A stretch of 64,000 bases of DNA from Methanobrevibacter ruminantium (GCA_004553595.1 SFKZ01000007.1:1-64000); one strand, 5' to 3'. Counted from the stretch's first letter, positions 35,832 through 44,621 are shown. Notes: generated by a model from the letters alone, not told the origin. Made by a program: numbers and translations.

Positions 35832-36962
35832 TTGTCAAATAAATTCGCTTGGATTATGTCCCCAAAGGCAAGTTGGGACGATAAGAAAGAATTAATCACA
35901 ACAGCACTGGAATCAGGAATAGATTACGTTCTTGATACAGAAGACAGTGAAAACATCAGAAAAGTTGGAAACTTCAAGATAATTTCCAATGAGGAAGATG
36001 CTGACATTTATTTGGTTGGAATTGATGGTGAAGGAGACGGCTCTCTTGAGCTTAAGGACAACTTGAATGAATCAGCAGATTTAGCTAAAGCAAATGAAGC
36101 TAAAAACAGTGGAAAAACTGTCTGTGCCTATATAGTCATTACCGACAAGTTGCATGAGCAATTGGCAGTGACATTAGGCAGAGTTGTTGACTATATAATC
36201 CTTGTAGCGACTGACTGGACAATCATTCCCCTTGAAAACATCATTGCAGATTTGCAAAAGGAAAATGTTAACATAATAGCTGCTGTAAAGAATGCGGATG
36301 ATGCAAAAGTGGCTATGGAAACCTTGGAAGTGGGCACTGATGGAGTCATATTCGAGCCTCAAGAGTTTGCACAGATAAAAGACATTGCAAATCTTATTGA
36401 TGAGCTTTCAACAGAAAGCTATTCTTTAAAAGACTTGACAATCACTAATGTAGAGCCTGTAGGTTCAGGGGATAGGGTGTGCATTGACACAACCACTATG
36501 ATGAAGCCTGGAGAAGGTATGCTCATTGGTTCTTACTCTAAAGCAATGTTTTTCATTCACAGTGAAAGTTTGGAAAGTGAATATGTGGCATCTAGGCCAT
36601 TTAGAGTTAATGCAGGTCCTGTTCAAGCTTATGTTATGGTTCCAGGCAACAAGACAAGATACTTGTCAGAGCTTGAAACCGGTGATGAGGTATTGATTGT
36701 TGATAAGGATGGAAAGACCAAAAAGTCTATTGTTGGCAGATCCAAGATAGAAAAAAGGCCACTTCTTTTGATTGAAGCGGAATATGAAGATATGAAAATA
36801 AGGTCATTGGTTCAAAATGCAGAAACAATAAGATTAGTCGATGAGATGGGTGGACCGATTTCCGTTTCAGTTCTAGAACCTGGAATGAAAGTCAAAGGAT
36901 TTATTGACGATAGCGCAAGACATTTTGGTATGGCTATTGATGAGCAAATCATCGAGCAATAA
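35832..36962 (+). CDS. 3-dehydroquinate synthase II
   Basis: The archaeal AroB' that oxidatively deaminates and cyclises ADH to 3-dehydroquinate. FAWIMSPKASWDDKKELITT at the N-terminus, GSGDRVCIDTT near 212, EGMLIGSYSKAMFFIHSES near 228 and the end region GGPISVSVLEPGMKVKG are typical. Length 376 is normal. The start is TTG at 35832 after AAGGAGAT. It forms an operon with the ADH synthase gene. Confidence 0.92.
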   Translation: MSNKFAWIMSPKASWDDKKELITTALESGIDYVLDTEDSENIRKVGNFKIISNEEDADIYLVGIDGEGDGSLELKDNLNESADLAKANEAKNSGKTVCAYIVITDKLHEQLAVTLGRVVDYIILVATDWTIIPLENIIADLQKENVNIIAAVKNADDAKVAMETLEVGTDGVIFEPQEFAQIKDIANLIDELSTESYSLKDLTITNVEPVGSGDRVCIDTTTMMKPGEGMLIGSYSKAMFFIHSESLESEYVASRPFRVNAGPVQAYVMVPGNKTRYLSELETGDEVLIVDKDGKTKKSIVGRSKIEKRPLLLIEAEYEDMKIRSLVQNAETIRLVDEMGGPISVSVLEPGMKVKGFIDDSARHFGMAIDEQIIEQ

Positions 36963-36967
36963 CCCCC

Positions 36968-37017
36968 AAGCTTTTTATAGGCCTTCGGTCTGAAAAACCT
37001 TGACCAAAAATTTTTTT
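36968..37017 (+). terminator. Hairpin terminator after the aromatic operon
   Basis: AAGCTTTTTATAGGCCTTCGGTCTGAAAAACCTT can fold with GGCC/GGTC and TTTTT/AAAAA arms around a TTC loop, and a run of T (37010-37016) follows. GC-rich pieces are rare here, which makes the hairpin stand out. Confidence 0.45.
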
Positions 37018-37120
37018 CACTGGTTGGGAGTATTAACTCTTAACTTTTCTCTTTTTTTATTTTTTTAATTTTTATTTTAGCATTGAAATATTTTAATCTA
37101 TTTTACTTTTTTTTAAGATT

Positions 37121-37642
37121 TTAAAGAAGATAGTGGACTTTTTCCTTATCAATATCATCGAGAGTATAAGCTTTCATATGCCCATCTTCGATTCCTAAAG
37201 CCAATATTCCAACTATTCTGAAGTAATCATCAATTCCTAAAATGTCACGTACAATGTCTTCAGATGATTTTCCCAATTTGGATTTTCTTAAATGGATTTG
37301 AATCCAGCAGCTTCCAATATCCTGTTCTGCAGCCATCAAATGCATGAATGCCAAAGCTATTGAGGAATCTTCAATCCATGTATCTGAAACCTTGCTGTTT
37401 GCAATGACAGCTATTGCCTTATTCGCATCCTTTACAAATGAAGCTCCAAATGCTTTTGATTTACTTATTTTCTTTAATGTTTCCTTGTTTTTAATTACTA
37501 AAAAATTGCATGGCTTTAGGTTTCTGCTTGTAGGAGCAAGGAGACCTGCCTGCAGGATCTTGTTCATTTTCTCATTTGGAATCTCTTCATCAGTATATTT
37601 TCTGACACTTCTTCTTTTAAGCATTACATCTAATAAATCCAT
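37121..37642 (-). CDS. Nitroreductase family protein
   Basis: A 173-residue FMN enzyme. The FMN-binding RRSVRKYTDEEIP near residues 10-22, LAPTSRNLKPCNFLV near 35-49 and the C-terminal FRIVGILALGIED are the standard family pattern. Length is at the short end of the family, with one domain. It uses NAD(P)H or another donor to reduce nitro groups, quinones or flavin-like compounds; the true substrate is unknown. AAAGGATGATAGA precedes the ATG. Confidence 0.88.
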   Translation of the reverse strand: MDLLDVMLKRRSVRKYTDEEIPNEKMNKILQAGLLAPTSRNLKPCNFLVIKNKETLKKISKSKAFGASFVKDANKAIAVIANSKVSDTWIEDSSIALAFMHLMAAEQDIGSCWIQIHLRKSKLGKSSEDIVRDILGIDDYFRIVGILALGIEDGHMKAYTLDDIDKEKVHYLL

Positions 37643-37820
37643 TCTATCATCCTTTAAAATTAGTTGATTGTTTATTTCTTGAATTGATTTTTATAGTTTA
37701 TTATATTAAACTTTTTATAAAATAGAAATACCTATTAATTAAGATAAATAAACTATATTATAATAATTGATTTATGATTATAAATTATTCATCTAAATTA
37801 AAATTATAGGAATTATTATC

Positions 37821-39086
37821 ATGAATAGCGAAGAATTATTTAAAATAAGTAAAACCATCACTCCTGGAGGAGTAAACTCTCCAGTACGTGCTTTTGAACC
37901 TTATCCATTCTTTGTAAAGGAAGCAAAAGGTTCTCATATAAAAGACATTGACGGCAACGATTATGTTGACCACTGTTTGGCTTATGGCCCTATCTTGCTT
38001 GGTCATAGTGATGATGATGTCATGAATGACGTTTTTGCACAGATGCAAAAGGGAACCGCTTATGGGGCCCCTACTGAAAATGAGGTTAAATTGGCTCAGG
38101 AAATAATTGACAGGGTTCCATGTGCTGAGATGGTTCGTTTTGTAAACTCTGGTACTGAAGCTACAATGGCTGCAATCAGACTTGCAAGAGGATTTACCGG
38201 TAGGGATAAGATTGTCAAGTTTGAAGGATCCTATCATGGGGCTCATGACTATGTGCTTGTAAAATCAGGTTCTGGTGCAGCATGTCTTCCAGATTCTTTA
38301 GGAATTCCAGTGGAAACAACCCAAAACACCCTTTCAGTACCATTCAATGACGTGGATGCAATGACCAAATTGATTGATGAGGAAGGCGAAAACATAGCTT
38401 GTATTATCGTAGAGCCTGTTATGGGAAATATCGGCTGTGTAGAGCCTACTGTAAAGTTCTTGAAATTCCTTAGGGAAATCACAGAGGAAAATGATATAGT
38501 ATTGATCTTTGATGAAGTGATCACTGGTTTTAGAGTTTCCCGTGGTGGAGCTCAAGAGTATTATGGTGTCAAGCCTGATTTAGTCACTTTCGCTAAGATA
38601 TTAGGTGGAGGATTCCCAATTGGTGCTTATGCCGGTAAAAAGGAAATCATGGAAATGATTGCACCTAACGGTAAGGTTTACCAAGCAGGAACCTTTAGCG
38701 GAAACCCTGTTTCAGTTCAAGCGGGTCTTTCAACATTGGCAAAGCTTGATTATCCATTCTATGGCAATTTGGCAAGAAAAGGAGATTTTTTAAGAGACAA
38801 TATGAAAGACATTGTCGAAGACTTGAACTTGGACTTGCAGGTTGTAGGTCTTGCATCAATGTTCCAAATCTACTTCAATCCAGAGCCAGTGCTCAATTAT
38901 GAAATAGCTAAAAAGTCTGATACCAAAAGGTTCTTGGTATATTTCAGAGAATTGTTAAAGAACGGCGTATTCATTCCGCCTAGCCAATTCGAATGTAATT
39001 TCATCTCTGGTGCACATACTGAAGATGACTTGGTAAAGACATCAGAAGCTATTGAAGCTGCATTGAAAGTGGCTTGGGAAAAATAG
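37821..39086 (+). CDS. hemL: Glutamate-1-semialdehyde 2,1-aminomutase
   Basis: A PLP-dependent class III aminotransferase-fold enzyme that makes 5-aminolevulinate for tetrapyrroles (F430, corrinoids). Motifs: TPGGVNSPVRAF near 14, VNSGTEATMAAIRLAR near 112, IFDEVITGFR near 235 and the PLP-lysine region TFAKILGGGFPIGAY near 259. Length 421 is normal. AGGA precedes the ATG by 9 bases. It is apparently transcribed alone. Confidence 0.93.
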   Translation: MNSEELFKISKTITPGGVNSPVRAFEPYPFFVKEAKGSHIKDIDGNDYVDHCLAYGPILLGHSDDDVMNDVFAQMQKGTAYGAPTENEVKLAQEIIDRVPCAEMVRFVNSGTEATMAAIRLARGFTGRDKIVKFEGSYHGAHDYVLVKSGSGAACLPDSLGIPVETTQNTLSVPFNDVDAMTKLIDEEGENIACIIVEPVMGNIGCVEPTVKFLKFLREITEENDIVLIFDEVITGFRVSRGGAQEYYGVKPDLVTFAKILGGGFPIGAYAGKKEIMEMIAPNGKVYQAGTFSGNPVSVQAGLSTLAKLDYPFYGNLARKGDFLRDNMKDIVEDLNLDLQVVGLASMFQIYFNPEPVLNYEIAKKSDTKRFLVYFRELLKNGVFIPPSQFECNFISGAHTEDDLVKTSEAIEAALKVAWEK

Positions 39087-39213
39087 GTAAAATTAGATTA
39101 GATTAACATATTTAACTAAAAAAACTATATATAATCGTAAAATAAACTATAAAATGTAATTAATAATCATTTAAATTATTAAATGCTGATTTAAATATTT
39201 CGGAGGAAGAAAA

Positions 39214-39756
39214 ATGAAAATTATTGCATTACAAGGAAGTCCACGTATTGGTGGAAACTGTGACGTATTAATGGATGAAATGATTAAAGGGGCAGAAGAA
39301 AACGGTCACGAAGTAGTAAAATACTATCTTGAAGAAGAAGACATTGCAGGCTGTAAAGCATGTATGTTCTGTGCTGAAAACCCTGACTGTGTACGTGAAG
39401 ACGATGGTAACAAGATCATCAATGAATTGGTTGCAGCTGATGGTGTAATCTTTGCAACTCCTATCTACTATGGTCAAATGACTGCACAAGCAAAAACCAT
39501 TATCGACCGTTTCTATGCAATTGGCCAAAACCCAAATAAAAGCTTAAGCGGTAAAGCAGCTCTTATCTTCACTGAAAACCAACCTGAAGGAACCTACGAA
39601 GCATACATCGAATTGACTAAATTCTCCCCATTCACCTTTATGGGATATGAAGTTATAGGTCATGTCGATGCTGGTAGCGCTGGTCCTGCAGGAATCGTTG
39701 CAGAAGAACAAGAAGACAAATTAAAAGAAGCTTACGAATTAGGTAAACAATTCTAA
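39214..39756 (+). CDS. Flavodoxin-like iron-sulfur flavoprotein (Isf type)
   Basis: A 180-residue protein of the NADPH-dependent FMN reductase/flavodoxin fold. The FMN phosphate loop is GSPRIGGNCD near residues 8-17, and TPIYYGQM near 84 contacts the flavin. A compact cysteine cluster, CKACMFCAENPDC (near 48-60), has the C-x2-C-x2-C-x5-C spacing of archaeal iron-sulfur flavoproteins, which carry a [4Fe-4S] cluster and work in oxygen or peroxide defence. GGAGG gives a strong start. Codon use is that of a well-expressed gene. Confidence 0.8.
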   Translation: MKIIALQGSPRIGGNCDVLMDEMIKGAEENGHEVVKYYLEEEDIAGCKACMFCAENPDCVREDDGNKIINELVAADGVIFATPIYYGQMTAQAKTIIDRFYAIGQNPNKSLSGKAALIFTENQPEGTYEAYIELTKFSPFTFMGYEVIGHVDAGSAGPAGIVAEEQEDKLKEAYELGKQF

Positions 39757-39903
39757 GTTTATCTATTTCTCTTTTTTTCTTTTTTTACTTATTTTTACTT
39801 TTTTTAATTTATTAAACTCTATTTTACTTATTTCTAACTATTTCTAACTATTTTAACAGGATATTTTCCAGTTCTGATTTTTTATAAAACTATAAATTAA
39901 ATA

Positions 39904-40713
39904 ATGAATAAAACAATTACTATGATTAGAATAGTGGCGGGTTTAGGAGAAAATGAAAATATCATTAAGGCTTCTAACGAACTCAATGAGATTGATGACT
40001 TGGAAATAACTTTAGTTAAAACTGAAGATGAACTCATAGAAGCATTCAAAAATCCGGAAATAGATGCGGTTATCAGAGGATCTCTAAAGGCATCTAAAGT
40101 AATTAAAGCCATTAAAGATTTCAAATCAAGTCAAACAATCAACAGAACCACTTATATCAATACAGAAGATGATGAAAGCTTTTCCAATAATTATGAATTC
40201 CTTCTTGCTCCTGTAGGCATTGATGAAGGAAAGAACATAGAAGAAAAAATTATATTGGCTGTTCAAGCAGCTAATTTTATTCAATACCTTGGAAAGAAGC
40301 CTAAAATAGCTGTTTTGGCTGAAGGAAGAAAAGATGATTTGGGAAGAAGCGAGAGAATCGATGAAAGCCTAATATCTTCTGAAGAATTGACAAACAGATT
40401 AATAGAGACTTTCAAGGAATTGGATAATTTCGATAATGATAGTGATGAGATATCCGAGAATTATTCAATTAAAAACTATTACATTCTCTTGGAACAGGCT
40501 ATTGAAGATGGCTATAACATCATTCTTGCAAATGATGGCATCTTTGGAAACATCATGTTCAGGACACTTGTGCTTCTTGACAAATGGCCAAGCTATGGTG
40601 CTGTAACACTTGGAATAGATGAGATATTCATTGATACAAGCCGTGACCAAACTGTTGAAGGTTATGTAAGAAGCTTAAAGTTAGCTTATAATCTTGCTAA
40701 ATTAAGGGGATAA
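39904..40713 (+). CDS. mtxX: Methanogenesis marker protein 4 (MtxX)
   Basis: A 269-residue protein of the MtxX family found in methanogens, related in fold to phosphate acetyltransferases; its reaction is unproven. Recognisable are IRIVAGLGENENIIKA at the start, DAVIRGSLKASK near 55-66, LLAPVGIDEG near 100 and KLAYNLAKLRG at the end. The mRNA is probably leaderless: a TATA-like TTTTTATAAAACTATAA lies at 39879-39895 and the ATG follows with no ribosome binding site. It stands alone. Confidence 0.8.
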   Translation: MNKTITMIRIVAGLGENENIIKASNELNEIDDLEITLVKTEDELIEAFKNPEIDAVIRGSLKASKVIKAIKDFKSSQTINRTTYINTEDDESFSNNYEFLLAPVGIDEGKNIEEKIILAVQAANFIQYLGKKPKIAVLAEGRKDDLGRSERIDESLISSEELTNRLIETFKELDNFDNDSDEISENYSIKNYYILLEQAIEDGYNIILANDGIFGNIMFRTLVLLDKWPSYGAVTLGIDEIFIDTSRDQTVEGYVRSLKLAYNLAKLRG

Positions 40714-40897
40714 TCCTATTTTTTACTTTTTTTTAAAACTTTAAGAACTATTTTTTTTTTTAAAAAATTTATATAAAACTATTTAAATTATTTTTTTTAT
40801 ATATAATACTAATAGAATTACTTCATTAAGTAATAGTTAAATAAAATTGTAAACTTCAAAAAAATAAAAAATAAAAAAAATATTATGGGGAATTATT

Positions 40898-41662
40898 TTG
40901 CCACCAAAATTTTTATACAGTATCTATGAAAAGCGTCTAATGAATGAATTAGACCCTAATAGAATGCCAAAGCATGTAGCTATTATCATGGACGGCAATA
41001 GAAGATACTCTAAGATTCAAGGAAATATGGAGGTTATCAAGGGCCATGAAATTGGTGTAGATACCTTAGAGAAAGTTCTTGACTGGAGTATTGATTTAGG
41101 AATTGAAATTGTAACCGCTTATGCATTTTCAACTGAAAACTTCAATAGACCTCAGCATGAAGTTGAAGGATTGATGAATCTTTTCGTAAAGAACTTCAAG
41201 AGAATTGTTAACCATGAAAAGATTCACAGGAACAAGGTTCGTGTTAAGGTTGTAGGAAGAACTGAACTCTTGCCTGATAGCGTACGGGAAGCTATTAGGG
41301 AAGCTGAAGAGGCTACAAAGGATTATGATGAAAGACTTTTCAACTTGGCTATTGGTTATGACGGCAGATTGGAAATCGTTGATGCAATCAAGAAAATATC
41401 TAAGCAAGTGAAAGATGGCGAGATTTCCATTGATGACATTGATGAGGATATGGTCAGCCAGAATCTTTACACTGAAGGCCTTGAAGATCCAAGTCTCATT
41501 ATTAGGACAAGTGGAGAAGAAAGACTTAGTGGTTTCCTCTTATGGCAATCTTCTTACTCCGAGCTTTATTTCTGTGATAGCTTATGGCCAGAGTTAAGGA
41601 AAGTTGACTATTTAAGAGCCATTAGGGATTATCAAGCAAGAGACAGACGTTTTGGAGTCTAA
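40898..41662 (+). CDS. uppS: cis-Prenyltransferase (polyprenyl diphosphate synthase)
   Basis: Makes the long cis-polyprenyl diphosphate used as sugar carrier lipid. The diphosphate-binding IIMDGNRRYSK (Asp32) is near residue 29; TAYAFSTENFNRP near 73, LFNLAIGYDGRLEIVDA near 145 and IIRTSGEERLSGFLLWQSSYSELYF near 195-220 carry the other catalytic residues. Length 254 is normal. The start is TTG at 40898, 7 bases after GGGGA. It supplies the lipid for transferases such as the GT4 enzyme at 9189. Confidence 0.92.
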   Translation: MPPKFLYSIYEKRLMNELDPNRMPKHVAIIMDGNRRYSKIQGNMEVIKGHEIGVDTLEKVLDWSIDLGIEIVTAYAFSTENFNRPQHEVEGLMNLFVKNFKRIVNHEKIHRNKVRVKVVGRTELLPDSVREAIREAEEATKDYDERLFNLAIGYDGRLEIVDAIKKISKQVKDGEISIDDIDEDMVSQNLYTEGLEDPSLIIRTSGEERLSGFLLWQSSYSELYFCDSLWPELRKVDYLRAIRDYQARDRRFGV

Positions 41663-41694
41663 ATTTATTCTTTCTTTTTTATCTTTTTTTAACA

Positions 41695-41741
<47 letters not shown>

Positions 41742-41761
41742 TTATTTTTATTGTGATTATT

Positions 41762-41809
41762 ATGATAGATACGCACTTCAACATTGAGGTATACATGATA
41801 AAAATCTGT
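41762..41809 (+). pseudogene. Truncated duplicate of the tatD start
   Basis: ATG at 41762, with GTGATT before it, opens a frame reading MIDTHFNIEVYMIKIC and stop. The true tatD gene 124 bases later begins MIDTHCHID behind GTGATACG. The first eleven bases are identical and later differences keep a similar reading (the HxH metal motif has become HFN). It is either a remnant of a duplicated 5' end or, less likely, a leader peptide. Confidence 0.5.
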
Positions 41810-41885
41810 TAAATTTTTGTTGAAATTTTATCAAAAATATGTAAAAAATATATTACATTTATAACATTGCTACATAAGTGATACG

Positions 41886-42647
41886 ATGATAGATACACAT
41901 TGCCATATAGATTTTGATGAATTTGATGAAGATAGGGATAAGGTTATATCCAGAGCTAAAGAGAAGCTCAATGCTGTCATCAATTCAGGGTATGGTTTGG
42001 AAAGCAATGCAAAGGCATTGGCTCTTTCAAAGGAGTATGAAGGATTTGTTTATCCAACCTTCGGATTCCATCCTGTATCATCCCAGAACTCTCCTCAAGA
42101 GGAGATAGATGCAGCACATAAGCAGATGATTGACCATCTTGATGAGATTTTGGCAGTTGGGGAAGTTGGAATGGATTTCTTCTATTGCACAGACAAGGCA
42201 TTGAGAGCTCGCCAGCAGGAAATCTTCACAGGATTTATTGAAATTGCAAATGAATACAAGAAACCATTGCTTATTCACGGAAGGGACTGTGAAAAGAAGA
42301 TATTCAATTTGCTAAAGGATTATGATGATATTCCTAAAGTGATCTATCATTGTTATGGAGGTAGCCTGAAGACAGCAAGGAAGATCTTGGATATGGAAGA
42401 CCATTACCTAAGCTGTTCGACTATGGTATGCTACAGTCCGAGACATCAAGACCTTTTCAAGGAAATTCCACTTGAAAGAATCTTGACTGAAACTGACAGC
42501 CCATACTTGGCAATGACCAAGGATGAAAGGAATGAACCTGCAAATGTTGCACTTGCAGTTGAGAAATTAGCTGAATTGCATGAAACTAGTGTGGATGATG
42601 TATCTCTACAAACTGAAAAGAATGCAAGATATGTATTCGACATATAA
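41886..42647 (+). CDS. TatD family metal-dependent hydrolase
   Basis: A 253-residue TIM-barrel deoxyribonuclease-like hydrolase. Metal ligands are in order: DTHCHID (His5, His7), GEVGMDFF near 95 (Glu), LIHGRDCE near 130 (His), YHCYGGS near 155 (His) and TETDSPYLA near 201 (Asp). Known members have 3'-5' exonuclease or related activity on DNA. GTGATACG precedes the ATG. arfC follows after 86 bases on the same strand but has its own ribosome binding site and possibly promoter. Confidence 0.9.
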   Translation: MIDTHCHIDFDEFDEDRDKVISRAKEKLNAVINSGYGLESNAKALALSKEYEGFVYPTFGFHPVSSQNSPQEEIDAAHKQMIDHLDEILAVGEVGMDFFYCTDKALRARQQEIFTGFIEIANEYKKPLLIHGRDCEKKIFNLLKDYDDIPKVIYHCYGGSLKTARKILDMEDHYLSCSTMVCYSPRHQDLFKEIPLERILTETDSPYLAMTKDERNEPANVALAVEKLAELHETSVDDVSLQTEKNARYVFDI

Positions 42648-42733
42648 TTTTAACGGAACGATTGATTAAACTGATGTTTATAAAAATTATTTAATTTTCA
42701 TTATTCTATTATTGAATTTAAAGGTATGGTATT

Positions 42734-43414
42734 ATGAAACCTTATGTAATCCTTAATGCAGCTATGACATTGGATGGAAAAATAGCTACAAAAACTGGAA
42801 GTTCTGAAATTTCAGGCAAAGAAGATCTTGAACGTGTTCATGAAATCAGAAAGGAAGTTGATGGCATTATGGTAGGAATTGGAACCGTTCTTGCAGATGA
42901 CCCAAGACTTACCGTTCATAAGATTAATGCAAGAAAAGAGGACAATCCGGTTAGGGTTGTAGTTGACAATAAGGCAAGGACTCCACTTGATTTTCGGATA
43001 TTGGATGATGATGCTGAAACAATCATTGCAGTAAGCAGCATTTGTGATGAGAATAATCCTGATTCTGATGAGGATGCAGTTCTAAGGGCTAAGGAGCTTT
43101 CCAAAAGAGCAAATGTTTTCTATTCCTCTAAGGAATCTGTTGATTTAGCTGAATTTATGGAGCATTTGTATTCAAAAGGAATTGAAACCCTTATGCTTGA
43201 AGGGGGATCCACACTTAACTTTTCCATGATACGTGAAAATCTTATTGATGAAGTGAGGATATGCATAGCTCCTATGATTGTTGGAGGAAAGGATTCCAAA
43301 ACCTTCTTCGATGGGGAAGGATTCGATTATATGAAGGAAGCCATTCCATTGAAATTGGAAAAGTATTATCCTTTGGGAAAGGACTTTGTTATGGAATATA
43401 AGGTTTTAAAATAA
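42734..43414 (+). CDS. arfC: Diaminohydroxyphosphoribosylaminopyrimidine reductase of riboflavin/F420 synthesis
   Basis: A 226-residue RibD-C/DHFR-like reductase, the archaeal enzyme that reduces 2,5-diamino-6-ribosylamino-pyrimidinone phosphate before deamination, in the route to riboflavin and F420. The opening PYVILNAAMTLDGKIAT, the NADPH-binding VDGIMVGIGTVLADDPRLTV near 46-65, LMLEGGSTLNFSMI near 155 and GGKDSKTFFDGEG near 190 are characteristic. AAAGGTATGGTATT lies before the ATG. Confidence 0.9.
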   Translation: MKPYVILNAAMTLDGKIATKTGSSEISGKEDLERVHEIRKEVDGIMVGIGTVLADDPRLTVHKINARKEDNPVRVVVDNKARTPLDFRILDDDAETIIAVSSICDENNPDSDEDAVLRAKELSKRANVFYSSKESVDLAEFMEHLYSKGIETLMLEGGSTLNFSMIRENLIDEVRICIAPMIVGGKDSKTFFDGEGFDYMKEAIPLKLEKYYPLGKDFVMEYKVLK

Positions 43415-43540
43415 GTTTTTCTTTTTTTTAATTTTAAATCAGATTAATAAAATTATAAAAAAAGTTTTAAAAATAGTTTTAAAAAATAGTTTTAAAAAAT
43501 AGCTGAATAAAAGAAATAAAATAATTAATAATAAAATAAT

Positions 43541-43579
43541 GTAAAAGCAAACAAGTCTTTCTTCTTTGTTTGCTCTTAC
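43541..43579. terminator. 14-bp stem hairpin downstream of arfC
   Basis: GTAAAAGCAAACAA (43541-43554) pairs with TTGTTTGCTCTTAC (43566-43579) with one mismatch over an 11-base loop, followed by TTGTTTTTG. It is by far the longest stem in this area and may end arfC transcripts or be part of a small RNA. Confidence 0.5.
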
Positions 43580-44070
43580 TTGTTTTTGAAATTTTGGTTT
43601 TCAAATTGAGGTTTTATTTTTCGTATCTTGATATTTCCACCTCTAATTTTATTTTCGATTTGTGCGATTTGTTTTTCTTTTTTTTTTTTGATTTGATTTG
43701 AAATATAGATTGAAGCAATGTTTTGTCGAATGATTTTAGTTTAATTCCATGCTAAAATACATTTTTTTTACAAATTTTGCTTAAATTTAGTTTTTTTGAT
43801 TAATTCAAAGATTAATCATGTTCAACAGCTTAATTAATTGCAAATGCAATTAATACGTTTTTTGTTAAAATGTCTTAATTTAAGTTAATTAGTTCATTCT
43901 AACACTTTTGGAGATATTCAGGTTCATTCTTTCTTTGGATTTTGATAGTATTCATTTTAATCCAGTATCGATTTTCGACGCTGGAGTTATCCCAAATATC
44001 TATATTAATATTTGTTCTTATAGTATATAACTGTTTGCATATTTACTAACATTTTCTATATGTGCAAATA
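43580..44070. other. Gene-free stretch with clustered dyads
   Basis: No ORF with start signals is visible. Three symmetric elements occur in 190 bases: GATTAAT/ATTAATC (43798-43817), a 22-bp palindrome ATTAATTGCA-AA-TGCAATTAAT (43833-43854) and a GC-richer hairpin TCCAGTATCGA/TCGACGCTGGA (43961-43985, TTT loop, one mismatch and one wobble). Such clustering suggests either a small noncoding RNA or regulatory DNA for the unit starting at 44.1 kb. Confidence 0.35.
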
Positions 44071-44141
44071 TTTAGGCATACCTAAACATTTATATATGAT
44101 GAAAACAAACTATAATTAAAGATATTTAGGTACACCTAAAT
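44071..44141 (+). promoter_or_regulatory. Two DtxR-like metal-regulator boxes flanking a TATA box
   Basis: TTTAGGCATACCTAAA (44071-44086) and ATTTAGGTACACCTAAAT (44124-44141) share the TTTAGGyAyACCTAAA core, much like binding sites of DtxR/IdeR-type iron or manganese repressors (TTAGG..CCTAA). The TATA-like TTTATATATG lies between them at 44089-44098, so the first box abuts the promoter and the second covers the expected transcription start. Centres are 54 bp apart, five helical turns, on one face of the DNA. A metal-responsive promoter is the natural reading. Confidence 0.6.
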
Positions 44142-44251
44142 TTTAAGGAATCGCCTACAAGTAAAAAGAATAATGTCATTAATCACTCCAAATTAAAAAT
44201 CAAGTCCTTAAAATTTTTGTACTTTTGTCTTTAATTCTCGGAGGTGAAATA

Positions 44252-44350
44252 TTGGGAATAACCAAAAGTGGAATTTGTGGTAAAAAGCAGATTAAACCGA
44301 CTAAACGAGAAAGAAAAAGAGATCCAAAAGTTGTTACTTTCAGAGGATGA
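44252..44350 (+). CDS. Small basic protein (32 residues) behind the metal-box promoter
   Basis: GGAGGTGA at 44240-44247, the best ribosome binding site in the area, is followed after 4 bases by TTG at 44252 and 32 codons ending at TGA 44348-44350. The product begins MGITKSGICGKK and continues with many Lys and Arg (KPTKRERKRDPK); it has one cysteine and no membrane segment. I do not recognise it. Its 5' leader of about 130 bases starts at the DtxR-like boxes. A metal-regulated small protein, or a regulatory leader peptide, is possible. Confidence 0.55.
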   Translation: MGITKSGICGKKQIKPTKRERKRDPKVVTFRG

Positions 44351-44359
44351 TTTTTGGAA

Positions 44360-44575
44360 ATGACCTTCAATAGTTCTGAACTTATTAAAACTTTATGTGC
44401 TGTATATGCTCTAACAACAAAACATTACTGGAAAATTTATCTTCAAAATTTCAATCAAATCAAAACACACATCCAAAATAAATTCACTATAAAATTTTCC
44501 AAAATCGCTCAAATCAAATCAATCAAATCTAGAGCTTGTATAAAAAAAGTTTTAATTTCTAAATATTTTATTTAG
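44360..44575 (+). CDS. Possible second small ORF of the metal-box unit
   Basis: An ATG at 44360 (or an in-frame TTG at 44354) lies just after the TGA of the 32-residue ORF, with GAGGATGA overlapping that stop as ribosome binding site, so translation could be coupled. The product, about 71 residues, is basic and rich in Ile, Lys and Phe, and has no recognisable motif. It could be a real partner or a chance frame in AT-rich DNA; a hairpin terminator follows 14 bases after its stop. Confidence 0.35.
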   Translation: MTFNSSELIKTLCAVYALTTKHYWKIYLQNFNQIKTHIQNKFTIKFSKIAQIKSIKSRACIKKVLISKYFI

Positions 44576-44589
44576 AATTCGATTAATTG

Positions 44590-44621
44590 GCAAACAAAAA
44601 GGATTTATTCTTTTTTGTTGC
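44590..44621 (+). terminator. Hairpin terminator of the metal-box unit
   Basis: GCAAACAAAAAG (44590-44601) and CTTTTTTGTTGC (44610-44621) form an imperfect 12-bp stem around GATTTATT. Its position right after the second small ORF delimits a transcription unit of about 500 bases from the boxes at 44.07-44.14 kb. Confidence 0.5.

Noticed and set aside
43798..43854. Replication origin (ORB-like) elements
   Set aside because: The dyads lack G-rich ORB sequence, there is no cdc6/orc gene nearby, and primase genes alone do not mark an origin.
44360..44575. Assigning a family to the second ORF of the metal-box unit
   Set aside because: The product has no motif and its composition is what AT-rich DNA gives by chance; kept only as a low-confidence feature because of the coupled start signal and terminator.
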